Origin: Spirodela intermedia
Lineage: Eukaryota > Streptophyta > Magnoliopsida > Alismatales > Araceae
Direction: 5' to 3'
Assembly: GCA_902729315.2 (NCBI GenBank)
Contig: LR746266.1
Span: 5,710,259 to 5,774,258 of the forward strand
Length of the DNA: 64,000 nucleotides
Position numbers and translations under genes: made by a program
Notes under the pieces: generated by a model
Seen by the model: the letters and a program-made list of their open reading frames with translations, nothing else
Told to the model about the DNA's origin: nothing
The model's database searches: none
Shown: positions 1 through 13,275 of the stretch, piece after piece
Numbering within the stretch: position 1 is the stretch's first letter
Layout: every line of letters begins with the position of its first letter

Positions 1-1007
1 CGGGGATTAGGAAGGGAGTTGACCGAATTTTAACCAAATTTCACATAGTATAACCCATGAAGAACTAAATAAAAATTTATAAAGACGTGTGAAAATTTTC
101 AAAATAAAATAATTTATTTTTTATGATATTTCCAACCGGCGTAGAATTTCAGTGGATTTGAGTTTCTTGAAGAACAGGCAGGCGGAGGAGGTATAATCAA
201 CTGACCCATGTTTCTGCCGGGGATGAAAAGGAAGCGAATGCAGTGAATAGGTTTGGCGAGACCAGATCTTAAAGCCCTGGCGCATATTTAATCAGCTCAC
301 CTAACCCAGATGGAGTTATATAATCAACTCTATAGGTCTTAGACCTCCCTAAACCCTAGACGCACCCAGAAACCCACCAAAACTCCCTGTCCTCATGGGA
401 ATATTCCACCACAATGCCGGCTTGAAGGTTATCTCCAGCTCGTGTGGCGGTCGGCCGAGATTTAACTGATCCACCTCGTGCCCTCCATGCACGTGCATGG
501 GAGAGGGGGGATGGTGGCGGCATGGTGGGGAGGACTTGTTTAAGTTCATAGAATCCGCGCCTGAGGATCAGCCAGTTTTCTCCGGTACGCCTAGCGTAGC
601 GTGGCTGGTCGGCATCTCCACGGTGGCCTCACTTCCTTGGAATCCGTAGTTTAACCCAGTTGGGAAAGAAGCTGCTCCTACTTGGGTTCCTCGATCTCGC
701 CGGGGGGCTGGCCTCTCTTTGGGTCTACCCTTGGTGCCATCACCTGTTTGACGGGCATCTCTTAGAAGGCTCTGGCGGGCTGACTCCCACTCGGCTGTCC
801 CTCCTGACGTTGAGGACGGCGTCATCCCGGGACAAACCCGTTGGCGTCTTCCTGCATGCATATATTGGTCCAGAGGCTTCAGCTTGCTCAAAGTTTTAAC
901 GTATGTGGGCGAGAAGAATACAGTTTTGTTGAGATATATCGCCGTCTTGTTAAGTGGATGCGGAGAAGGTCGGGAAGAGTAAACAAAACAAAGGAGCTGA
1001 GTGGGAG

Positions 1008-1096
1008 TTGGGGGGGGGGAGGGGGGGAGGGGGGGACAAACATGTGCATGGGGGAGGGGGGGGGAGGACAAACATGTGCATGGGGGAGGGAGGAGC
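1008..1096 (+). repeat. G-rich tract with a 15-bp direct repeat
   Basis: Long runs of G broken by single A residues surround two identical 15-bp units, at 1036-1050 and 1068-1082, each containing ACAAACATGTGCATG. The two units are 32 bp apart and each is followed by another G run. The strand carries many GGGG blocks, so a G-quadruplex is possible. No coding role is seen. Confidence 0.7.
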
Positions 1097-4000
1097 GTCT
1101 CTGGGGACGAGGAATCCCTAGGGGCGGGGCTCAACGTGCCCTCTTGGGAACACAAGGATAGGAGGGGGGCGCTTCGGCGCCGGAGAGGAAGAAGGAAAAC
1201 GCCAAGACGAGTAGTTGCTCGTCGTTCTTGGTGAAATTTGGAGATCCCCGAGAGGACCGGCCCCTGCCATCCTCCACCCCCCCTCCCGAGAGCCCTTTCT
1301 TTAGTACTAAACTTGCTTCGTTGTCCGAGAGGGCACACGGAGACCCACATAGATGCTCCGCGGCTGAACATGTGAGAAACAGAAATTAAATCCTCGTTGA
1401 ACGCCGAGGCCCCGACCTTGACCAAGAGAGGGAAAGGAACAAGAAGCCTACGGGCTAGGCCTGGAAGGCGAGTGGTCCTTCCTCTCTATGATATTTATCC
1501 TTGGAATTTGCCCCCTCCCTAAGTGGGCCTCTATATGGGGGGAGATGGACGATGACCCAGTGGAGCAGCGCCCCTCGCCCCCTTCCTCGAGACGAGACTA
1601 TCTCGTCTAAAGACGCCGTCTTCCTGGCGACGCATCCCCCAATGGGGCACGCGGACAAGGGAGCTCTCTTGTCGAAACCCTTCCTTGTCTTCGAAGCCTC
1701 TTCTCTCTTCTTCTCGTGTCCAAGCCTCGAAACTCCAACGCCAGCGGAAGGCCCTCGCCGGCGGCGAGTTAATAGACTCGTAATCATGTCGTCACCTCCG
1801 GCACGTGACCCTAATGATCCCGGCCACCATATCTTCAGAGAGCGGGCGCCCAACTGCCCCCCCCATCCCCTGGTTTCCCAGCGTATTATAAGGCGTTAGA
1901 TAGGACGGCCACGTGAGCTGCCGGCCACCCACCAGCGAAGCTTTGACGTATACCGGCGGGGGGGCTTCCCCGGGTTGCATCCCCGGCAGCTAGCCAGGAC
2001 CCCCAACTGGTATCATATATAATAAATACCCTCCATTTTCCTGACCAGAGACCCATCTCGGCTACGAGCGAGATAATGATCTTGAGGCTACGGGTTTTGC
2101 CCAGAAGCTCCGCCTGTTCAGGTCTCATCTCCGAACTGTGAGGTGACGTTGACCCGCGGAGGGAGGGGTCACACAATTAAGAAAGTCAACCCAGGCGCTC
2201 AGACCGATTACGTGAGCCGCACCCAAGACCTTTCGCAGTGCATGCAACGTAGACTTTCAGTGCCCTACGCTCGATCCCGATGAGAAGGTACCGCTTCCTT
2301 CCGGCAGGGTACAGAGGTGACTACACGGCTCCCCCATCCGTCCGATCAGAAGTATACGCCTCCGATGTGACGGGTCCTCCGACAGCTACGCCCCCTCTAC
2401 CGGACGCAAGGCCTCGCCGTCAAACCGGGACGGCCGCCCACCGCGCAGGCGGGGGCCCAGCGGCGGTCTGGTGGCGCACCGCCGTGGGTTGGACTAGCCG
2501 GCCGGGGGGATGCGGGGCTCGCCATAATGTCGGTCATGGGGAAGCGACAAACGCTGGTCATTTTATAAAAGCCGATGGAAGCCAAGCCTGCGGGCCCCAC
2601 GATTAAATTGCTCGATTCCCGTGCATAGGAAACAGCTAGCGGTTTGGGATTTCCGGGACAGTATTTTTTCGGGGGAAGCAAGAGGCGAGTGGGGCCCACG
2701 CCTCCCGCCACCCGTTGACAGGTCAACATCATATCCTCCACGCAGGAGAGAGAGGGGGATCGGTCCGTGAAACCCGCCAGCGATCGAAATCTCCGATAGA
2801 CCGTCCGATCCGCGGAACCATCGCTGTCTGGGGGATTTCCGCAGATTCCCAGGCTCTTTCGGATCCTCGCAGACGGGTCCCCTCGACCCGACACCGCCTT
2901 CCGTTATCGTACCCCGGGGCTGCTACGTACAGATGTCTCATTCCCGCTACTAATTCCCCTGCTGCCCGAAATCCGACACGGCCGTGTCGGCCGCAGAGGC
3001 GTTAAATGGCTCCAGATTCCGAGGACCGCCGCGAATGAGCTGTCCTCCGCCCACCCTCCCCTTCCCGGCCGCCCAGCTTCTCTCTCGAGCATTTTCACGT
3101 TATTTAAGCTTTAATCTTAGGGTTAGTAGGACCATCAATGGCCCCTTGCGGCTGGTTTCGCTACAAAGTGGGAAGCTCTCTCTCATGCCGTCATCTCCCG
3201 TAGAGCGTCTTCGCTCCGACGGCGCGTGCGCGGGTCTGCAGTCGTCGGCGAGTTCACGGGAGGAGCCGCAAAGGCAATGATATGAAATCATGCCCGATCT
3301 GCGGAGGAGATCCGGGCGGACTGTTGGACGGGGAGAGGCTCCTCAGAGGGGCTGACTTTGGCCCCCCTGCATGCGGTTGGTTGAGTGTAACGTCGCAAGC
3401 TCTCAAGCTCACCGCAGTGAGCTTACGTCGCTAGGGGGGCAGGGTTGATAGCGTTTCGGTTGGTCTGCGTCTGAGGTGCGGAGTGGGTCTTCGGAGGGGA
3501 TGAGGAGGTTCTTTCATTTCTTTCTTCCCTCTTCTTCTCGTCCGTGAAGGACTTCCTTTCCTTTCGGCCCTTTATTCCCATCGGCTCCTTAGAAAGGGGG
3601 GCTCTTGCGCTCTGTTCGGCTTGACTTTTTCCCACTGTAGCCGGGAAGCTTTATTCGGTGGGCGACTGTACATCCGGAGACCCTCGCGTAGGAACTGTTG
3701 CGTGGGAGACCAGCGTCAAGGGTCTCGTCGCGATGATGAGTCGTTATTATAAGCTCCGGTTAGCTCGTTGCATGGAAAGTTCAGACCGGAAAAGTTATTC
3801 GTGAATCGAAGAGGAGAATCTCTCAAGTGCCTCCTGCAGATTGGGGATCGGGAACGAAGAACCAAGCGTAGATAGAGGCGATGATAATATTCTCTGCCCG
3901 TCAGTCAACATTGTGCCGTATGATGCTTCCGAAACAATGAAAATATCGTATCTAATGCATAGATCAGGATGGTTTACTACATAAGAAGAGCCCGTCATCA

Positions 4001-4556
4001 CGATTTTTTCCACTGACTGTTCATCATGCTCCTTACTCTCTCTCCCTTTTTTCCTGTCTACGGTATCCAACCCAGACAGTAGCATCTCTCTCCGACCGCC
4101 CCTCATTATACAGCGCCATGGGACCCATAATCAGCGTCTCTTTATGAAGTAGTCAAGGGTGTGCTTCTCTATGAAGCAAGGGAAGGAGGGGGTGGGGAGG
4201 AGGAGAAGTCGCCTCATTGTTGTATCAAGGCGTCTCTTTTCGTCCTGCCCACCGTGAAATGCGTGTGTATACATCTCGTAGAAGACAACCATTAGCAAAT
4301 CTCCAGAGGAGCGAAGGGGTTGGGGAGACCAGGATGTCGGTCAGCTCTCGAGAGGCCTCCTGGGGCGCTTGCGGCTCGTCGCCGGCGCGTCACGCCGCGG
4401 CTCGCACAGCCCCGTGTGCTACTGTTGGGGAAGCCATCTACGACACCTATCACCGCGCATGATAAAAACTAGGCTCCGTCTAGCTTTTAGCAAGAAAGCT
4501 AATAATAGAGAGCTATAGCCGGCAGAGATAGCACCAGAACCCCACACCAATTGTGT

Positions 4557-4577
4557 AGAGAGAGAGAGAGAGAGAGA
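4557..4577 (+). repeat. (GA)n microsatellite
   Basis: A perfect GA dinucleotide run of about 20 bases in intergenic DNA. A second GA/G-rich stretch lies at about 4677-4730. Confidence 0.9.
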
Positions 4578-5780
4578 TTGTCAAAAGACAGGAGGCGAGG
4601 GACAGAACGCATACATTGGAAATAAAGTAGGAAAGATGGATGACGGTTCGCAGGATGTCAAGATGTGTTTTTTGAGGGAGAGAGAGAGAGAGAAGAGGTG
4701 GGGTAGAGAGAGAGGGAGGGGGGGGGGGGGGCGTGTACGTGTAGGCCAAACCCTTTTGGAAAGGAGTCGGGGATCGCTCCCCCACGGGGCCTCTCCGGTG
4801 CATTAGAGGTGTAGCCCAGCGGGTTATTTTACATTAGTTTGACCACGGTGCGCAGAAAGGAGACCAAAAGGGCGTGGTCCACCCGGCCGGGCGCGCCCAC
4901 CTGACTCGCCCAATTTAACTCCGATTGCGCCCTCCCCACCCGGAATCGGCAAATGCCCAATAAAATACCATTAAAATTCCCCCGCCGCAAGTGGCCCTCG
5001 CAGGCCACGTGCGAGAGAGCTGCCCCCAAGTTGCCCATTCAATAATGCGCCCTCAAAGCCCCCTACACCACCCCGCCCCACTGGACCACGCCCCCGCCAC
5101 CCTCCCGGAAACCAGAAGGCGCCGCCACCGTGCCATGCAGACCAGCCCCTCCCTCCTTGACCCATCTTACCCCATTTACTCTCGTCCCCATCTCCTTGCC
5201 GTGGCGGGCTACGGCCCCCATAGGGGGCGGCGCCGCCATCCCGCGGCGGCGCTATTCTGTTGATGCGCGCGGTCCGCATTCAAGATTCACGGCGGAGGCG
5301 CCGTCGGTCTTCTCGTGAAGGACCGTACTCGCCGGCGTAGGGGCCGCCGTGCCCGCCGTCTCGGAGATGCCATCGACCCGGGCGGACGCCGTTAGGCGGA
5401 CCAATGATTAGATTTTGACGGCTCGATGCTGTCCGGCTGTACACCGGCGAGCCAGCTGCGTGTCCGAAGATCTCTCGCGCCGCTCCGCCAGGAGAGGGTA
5501 CTTTGGTAACTCTGGATTCTTACATGGGTCACTCCCCACCATAAATTCCAAACAACTACCCACATTACAGACAGTAGCCGCTGGAGAGAGAGAGAGAGGT
5601 TCGTTGTTGGGCATCCACAAGATTAGGAGTGGTATTAGTGTTGATGCCGCCGTCATCCCCATTTTTCTTCTTCCCTAACTCTTCCCCGCAACCCATTTCA
5701 CACCGCCCCATTCGCTCGCCCCATTCACACCCACTGCCCGAGAGGAGAGCTGAACCAGTGTTTTCCGTCCCTGCCTAGCA

Positions 5781-5828
5781 ATGCCCTCCGGAGGTTCCAC
5801 GCAGAGCTCTCCCTTCCTTCCCGGCTGA
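5781..5828 (+). promoter_or_regulatory. Possible upstream ORF in the GRF leader
   Basis: An ATG at 5781 opens a 15-codon frame that ends at TGA 5826-5828, 40 bases before the first ATG of the GRF frame at 5869. If the transcript starts upstream of it, this could act as a short uORF. I do not recognise its peptide, and the transcription start is unknown. Confidence 0.3.
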
Positions 5829-5868
5829 TGAGCTCAGCAGTACCTCGCCTCCTGCTTCTCCGGCCTGG

Positions 5869-6729
5869 TTGGTGTGTGGAGCTCTGCCTGGGGACAAGAT
5901 GGACTTCGGTACGGTTATGGGCATAGACGGGCTCGTGAGCTCATCATCTGAGATTGGCGTGGGGGGCAGCTGTGGTGTCTTCTCTTCCTCGCTGGTCTTT
6001 TCCTCGGATATCGACTCCATCAGGCAGAAAGGGCTCTACCGATCTGGCTTCCTCAAGCATGCAAGGCCCGGAGAGTCTGAGGAGAACGACTGGATGTGCC
6101 TGAAGGCGCCTAGAAGTGAGGTAGCGATGATGGCGCCGACCAAGTCTTCCCCTTCCCTCATCAGCCCCAACTCTCACTCTCTCTTCCCAGAGGGGCAGCA
6201 GATGCTCAGCTTCTCATCGCCCAAGCCGGACTCTCTTATGCTCTGCAACGACGGCGGCCTAACCTACTATCACCCTTCGGGGTCCTCGTTTTCGTTGTCA
6301 TCATCTTCCTACACGAGGAATGCAGGTAATAAAAACTGAGACGGCGGGTGCATGCCGACCTTGATGGATCATCGTCGGATCTAGAGTATCCTCATCTCCT
6401 TCCTTCTATGAGTGGAGATCTGTGGACAAGCGAGGTTTCCATGTTCGTGCTGTCGATTCGATTCCACTAGCTACTCTTCGGACGTCGCAGCTTCGTTCTT
6501 CTGCTTTTTCTTGGGCTTCCGGTCTCGATCTCCCTCATTCAAAGATGACGGGTCTTTCGGGGCACGCGTAGCTCTTTGCTTCGAGTCATGTCGCGTGGAG
6601 AGTTTCGTTTTTTTTTTGGTTTTTTTATACTTAGTTCGCGAGCATCCAACGAGTCCATAACTGGGTTTAGTTTTCATTTCTATTCGAACAAGGTTAGGAC
6701 GAGCTTCTGTGTCCCGATTTCTTCATCCT

Positions 6730-6774
<45 letters not shown>

Positions 6775-8805
6775 AAATACATGAAGATGTATCAATATTT
6801 TCTTCTAGATTCAGCTAGGTTTCTTCAACCTAGTTTCCTCCTTCCAATGGTGCGCCTCATTCATGGTGTTTTGCAGGGGTGAGAGGGCCCTTCACTCCAT
6901 CGCAATGGATGGAGTTGGAGCACCAAGCGCTGATCTACAAGTATATCGATGCGAACGTGCCGGTGCCGTCCAGCCTCCTCGTCGCCATCAGGAAAAGCCT
7001 AGGCTCGTCGGGTTTCCCCTCCTACTCGCCTGGATCCTTGCGAGCCACCGAATGTAAATTCCTCCACCGAATCTGCAGATTCAAGAACGACCGCTTGTAT
7101 AACTCTTTTATCTGCTCTACCGCTTATTCACTCTCGACCTTTTATTTTTTTAGAGTTTTGGATTAGTTTCGGTCTTCGAGTAGTTCCAAGAATCGGTTTC
7201 GATCGGTATGCGCCGCTTTAAAATCTGGGGTTTTCTCCTATATAATCTTTTTTTTCGATTGTGTCTTCTGTTGTTGATGTGCATGAACGAGTGCCTCAAT
7301 CCGAGCATCGGAGACGGTCCTCCCTCCTTGCATTTCAATCGTCGCGTCTTATCTCGGTGGTTTTCTACTGTTTAGAGCTTGTATTTTCCACTGTATCTTC
7401 CTCTCCCCCTTTTCTCATCGTTGCGTAGGAGTTCACATGCAAGCCGGTGCGTTGTTATAGATTCGGATCTTCACGTCCCTATTTTGATCCGCATCCTTTG
7501 AATGATCATGCGATTTTTCGTCGATGAATCGATTCATGATTTCAAAATGCGTCTGAAACGGTTTTGTCCCTTCTCCCATTGATTGAAGAACTCTCTCTCG
7601 CTCGCTCGCTCGTCCTCTCGCTTATCTCTGCATCGTTGCAGTGGGATGGAGCCCATTCCACCTGGGTTTCTCCGGGAACGCGGATCCGGAGCCGGGGAGG
7701 TGCCGTCGGACCGACGGGAAGAAATGGCGGTGCTCCAGGGATGCGGTTGCCGACCAGAAGTACTGCGAGCGGCATATGAACCGTGGCCGCCACCGTTCAA
7801 GAAAGCCTGTGGAAGGCCACTCCGGCCACGCCGCCAAAGCGATGCCCATCATCTCCCCGACGGCCTCCGTCTCCGCCGGTGGGTCCTCCAACAACAGCCT
7901 GTCCATCTCCCACCAACAAATCAAGTCCTTGCAGCAGCACAATCCCACCTCCGCGTCGCCCTTCTCCAGGTAGGGAACACCACCCCTTCCCTCGAGTGCC
8001 AGCTTCCTCTGGTTAACAGTCTCTTCTGGTTCTGTGATCGATCGTCGGCAGGATTCCGATGAACAAGGAGAATGTGAATGGAGATGAGCTTGGGAGGTCG
8101 CAGAGCCTTCTGATGACGACGGCCCCCTCTGCTCACCAGAAGCCCAAGGACGGCAGCCTCTTTCCTCTTCCCCGGCAGAGGAATCCGTTCGAGGACGATC
8201 GAGCTACCCCGCAGCCGAACCCGCTCCGACATTTCTTCGACGACTGGCCCAAGGACCAGTCGAACCGCTCGGTCATCAGCTGGCCAGAGGTGGAGGAGAT
8301 CCAGTCCGATAGAACCCAACTCTCCATCTCCATCCCCATGGCGTCCTCGGAGTTCTCATCGTCCTCGTCCTCTCCGGCGAGGGAGAGGGCCGCCGCTCTG
8401 TCCTCCAAGATATCCAGAGAAGCCGATCCGACTCACATGGGTCTGGGGGTGGGCCAGCGGGAGGCTAGCTGGATACCAGTCTCGTGGGAATCCTCCATGG
8501 GGGGTCCTCTCGGAGAGGTCCTGAACAAGACCAGCAGTAACCCTAACGGCGGAGGCCACAGTAAAAACCCGTCACCTTCCTCCCTGAACCTGATGACCGA
8601 GGCCTGGGACAACACCAGCCCCGGCGTCGGCTCCTCCCCGACCGGCGTCCTTCAGAAGAGCACCACCTTCGCCTCCCTCTCCGGCAGCACCGGCAGCAGC
8701 CCGAGGGCAGACGCCAACAGGGTCGCCCACGATAGCACGGGGAGCCTCTGCGACAACCTCCTCGGTTCCACCCTTGTAAATTCTACCTCCATCCCCACTT
8801 TGTAG
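5869..8805 (+). CDS. GRF: Growth-regulating factor (GRF) transcription factor, complete
   Basis: Plant-specific transcriptional activator of the GRF family, which acts in the nucleus with GIF co-activators to promote cell proliferation in growing organs. Exons: 5869-6325, 6877-7053, 7642-7969, 8052-8805; all junctions keep phase and give 571 aa. Exon 2 encodes the QLQ domain (begins [20 protein letters not shown]), which binds GIF proteins. Exon 3 encodes the WRC domain ([17 protein letters not shown], then [17 protein letters not shown]), with its zinc-binding C3H pattern and nuclear signal. Exon 4 carries the FFDDWP, TQL and GGPLGEVL motifs, so the protein belongs to the long GRF class that keeps the C-terminal motifs. 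The second ATG at 5899 (MDFGTVMG) may be the true start, giving 561 aa. A miR396 target lies in exon 3, and intron 1 holds a (CT)n run. Family assignment is certain; the exact orthologue is not. Confidence 0.96.
6731..6771 (+). repeat. (CT)n microsatellite in GRF intron 1
   Basis: A perfect CT run of about 41 bases inside the first intron of the GRF gene, ending about 105 bases before the QLQ exon. Confidence 0.95.
7794..7814 (+). promoter_or_regulatory. miR396 target site in GRF mRNA
   Basis: This 21-base segment runs from CGTTCAAGAA to CCTGTGGAA and encodes RSRKPVE at the end of the WRC domain. It matches the conserved GRF target, complementary to miR396 with the usual one-base bulge. miR396 cleavage or repression at this place is established for plant GRFs. 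The pairing was read by eye. Confidence 0.93.
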
Positions 8806-11077
8806 AAGATGCAGAATGAAGGCGATGCAGGTCGGCGCGACGAGGGGAGTTTTGGGGGCACGCTCCACCGCGCCGTTCAAGCTGGGAGGAACGCTCGATC
8901 GCAATAATTTCTTCTTTTAATTTCCTTCTTTGCTGCCGCAATTATGTAAGGCTCTTTCGGAGGTTTCAACTCTCTCTCTCTCTGCATGTTCTCACGGGCG
9001 ACTTATTGGCGGCGCCATAAGCTGTGGCGTGGACCATTTTGGCTGGTCGTTGACGTTGTTATTTCCTATGACTAAGCTCATCTTCTTGTTGCTCTAGGGA
9101 TGGCGGAGTAGAAGATAGGACCAAGTGTTCCTCTCTCTCTCTCTAGCCATTTCCATCTCTCTCCTTTTTCAGGTGTAACTGTAACCACCGGAGCCGAGGG
9201 GGTGGGAGCCCCTCCCCGGATTACGTTGTTCTGCATTTTTGCAGTATGCTCGAAGCTGGTTCGCATGAAGACCGACGAGCAGTTGTGTAGGGTCTATCGA
9301 AAAGCTGCCATGGCTCGTCGGTGAATCGATCGAGACAGTAAATGGGTAAGCGCAGATAATAATCATATGTTTAGCAGTCAAATGGGTAAGCGCAGAACAT
9401 CATATCTTCATTTTGATATCTTACTCCGCTGTTAGTTTCATCAAATGAACCCTACCAATGAGGTGCCTGCCAGTTCATAATCGGAGTCTGTTGCTCTGAT
9501 GTAATGCTATATTAGCAGATTATGTTGCTCAATAAATAGCAGTCGAAAGCTTTTATTATCGGAGTCTCGCGCCGTCAGGCTAACTTGTAAGAGCAGAGTA
9601 TCGGAGAGAAACGTGGATAAATGTCTACGTCAGTCAGCCCTACACGAGTCAAAGTTTGATCACTCCCAGTGGCCATGCCTCAAGACTTGAAGCGGAAAAG
9701 GCGGGTTTTTCCACGAAGGTTCTCGGATGTGTCCCCCGTTGACTGCAAGTCTTTACCCGCTTCGCATGCCCCGGCAATCCCTGACGGAACGGTCTTTACC
9801 CGTCCTTCCAAATCTGGTCGTTTCACTTTGCTTTAAGGCAATCCAAACGATTGGAATGCCGTGCAAGAAGCAGGAACCCACTGGTCTTCGTCAAGCGGCC
9901 GGCGGGATGCTTGTCTTCACCCCGGAAGAAGGAGAAAGATGCTTCTCAAAAGCCGTCATTAAGCTTCAATGCGTAGGGCTGGTTTGTGCCGTATGAACTG
10001 TCGTTAACTTGCCTGGTTTCTCTCTCTGGTCCTCACGCCACAGAGAGAGAGAGAGAGAGATGATATCCGGGGCCCATGGCGAGAAGATGCCTGCCTGTGT
10101 TTTGGGTAAATTGTAATCAATGCTTAGGGATTGATTATGATGCTCCAGTAAAGATTGACATCCTGATAACTTCGTTCGCGGGGTCAAAAAATAAATTAAT
10201 TAACAAAATCGTAAACCATTTTACTATGTACCTTTAATAGGCATCACCGTGGCAACACGAGCTAATTACTGTTGTTGGGATCGGCATCTGATCGAGCAAC
10301 GAACCCGATCTACTAACAAAACACTGAATTAGGGTCATTAATGAAATGATAAAACATATTAGTGGGATGTTATTTGTCACACCCATTATTAAATTCATTT
10401 TTAAGAGGACATAATATATGGACTAGTGAGTTCTTATAGCAAATTAATTAATTAGGAAGCTTGAACAGCGATTTTCGCTTCGTTTTCGTCGGGCTTAAGC
10501 GAGAGAGTAGTTGAATGAGGCGAATAGCCGGGGCAAATATGGTCAAACGTAGTCGGTTAACTGCCAGATTAGTCAAACTAAAGTTTTCCACCTGCCCATC
10601 GACGAAGACCGACGCTTACTTCTGTAGTTCTAGCCAATTTCCGCAAAGTAGTTTAATTATTCAGCATCCGAATGTTTTCTTGTCTCAGATCATTACTAGT
10701 GGACGAAGAGAGCCGAGGACTTCCACAACGACTTTTCCCTGGTTGACGTAGAAAGGTGAGAACTTTCTTCGACGATCACGGGTTTTATATCACTCCTTCC
10801 ACAAAAGTCCAAATGACATTCAAAATTCTTCCGCTTGGTTTTATTGGTCCGCAGTTTAGCATTGACTCCTGTTCCAAAAGCGGTCTTCGCTTCTTGGTTC
10901 CTTCTTGTTTATCATCGAGGAAAGTGGATGGAAAATCGGAAACCACCAAATCCTCATCCCGCGTTTCACTCTTCATCCATGTAGAAAAGGAAGACAGCCC
11001 TCTGAAACGTCCCTCCTGACCCACATCCTTTACCCATCCTGGGAGGGAGAGACACAGAGAGAGACAGAGAGAGAGTG
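8806..11077. other. Intergenic: GRF 3' region and spacer
   Basis: The GRF 3' UTR probably occupies the first few hundred bases, since AT-rich stretches follow the stop. The rest holds short CT runs and a GA run near 10.04 kb. A stretch containing ATGGGTAAGCGCAGA occurs twice, near 9342 and 9381. Reading frames here are short and show no recognisable domain. Confidence 0.55.
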
Positions 11078-11593
11078 ATGAGTAAGCACAGGCTTCATAC
11101 TTCGGGGGTTGTTCCATTCGCGTGGGAGAGAGAGCCTGGGAGGTCCAAGGTCGAACCTAACGCTAAGGTTCTCTCCGCAGCTGCAGTCGGGAAGGTAGAC
11201 TCCAAGCTCCCACCCCCACCATGCCGAAATGAGAGACAAACGCCGTCCGAGCACCGCATGTATATCCCACTTCCCCCCTGTCCGTTCCAGGGCTCTCAGA
11301 GCAACTCCTCCTGTAAGTCTGGCCCGGGGGTCGACCCCTTTTTCGATGCCTATATGGAGTGCACCAGAAGCGCCCACCACGAAGGGAAGGGGGGAGCTAA
11401 ACAGAAGAAGAGAGGTGGGAGAAGGGGTCTGAGGCGAAAGATGCTTTGGTTTTCCTGCAACAGCAAGCTCGACGTCGCGGAAGATAGCATGGTGGAGTTG
11501 CCTGAGATCTCTCCTTCGCATCATATCAGAGACAATTACATGGGTCTGATGTGGAGGGAATCCTACGAAATCCGGGTAAACCCTGGCCACTAA
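11078..11593 (+). CDS. Plant protein of unknown function with a VPFAWEREPG motif
   Basis: Intronless 171-aa protein of unknown function. The start at 11078 is the first ATG, just after a GA-rich leader. Near the N terminus it has GVVPFAWEREPGRSK, which resembles the PF.WE.KPG.PK motif found in several uncharacterised plant families. It later has a PFFDAYMECT segment, and a Lys/Arg-rich stretch (KQKKRGGRRGLRRK) that could act as a nuclear signal. The C-terminal half is acidic to neutral and has no membrane segment. The open frame spans the whole region, has codon use like other genes here, and sits upstream of a long compound microsatellite. That it is a real gene is fairly likely; no function can be given. 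Confidence 0.7.
   Translation: MSKHRLHTSGVVPFAWEREPGRSKVEPNAKVLSAAAVGKVDSKLPPPPCRNERQTPSEHRMYIPLPPCPFQGSQSNSSCKSGPGVDPFFDAYMECTRSAHHEGKGGAKQKKRGGRRGLRRKMLWFSCNSKLDVAEDSMVELPEISPSHHIRDNYMGLMWRESYEIRVNPGH

Positions 11594-13275
<1,682 letters not shown>

Larger units (their letters stand above)
1..5780. other. Intergenic region with no supported gene
   Basis: No reading frame here resembles a family I know, and none can be joined to a neighbour by good splice sites. The longest open stretch (minus strand, 568-1425) is low-complexity and rich in proline, serine and arginine, and I do not call it a gene. The region holds a G-rich direct repeat near 1.0-1.1 kb, a (GA)n run near 4.56 kb and C/T-rich DNA just before the GRF gene, which probably includes that gene's promoter and leader. 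Decayed transposon DNA is possible but I could not recognise any. Confidence 0.5.

Noticed and set aside
568-1425. 285-codon open frame on the minus strand
   Set aside because: Low-complexity Pro/Ser/Arg-rich translation, crossing G/C runs, with no recognisable domain and no splice partner.
7583-8062. Alternative frames over the GRF WRC exon on both strands
   Set aside because: They overlap the exon that encodes the unmistakable WRC domain and miR396 site; open frames arise from high GC content.
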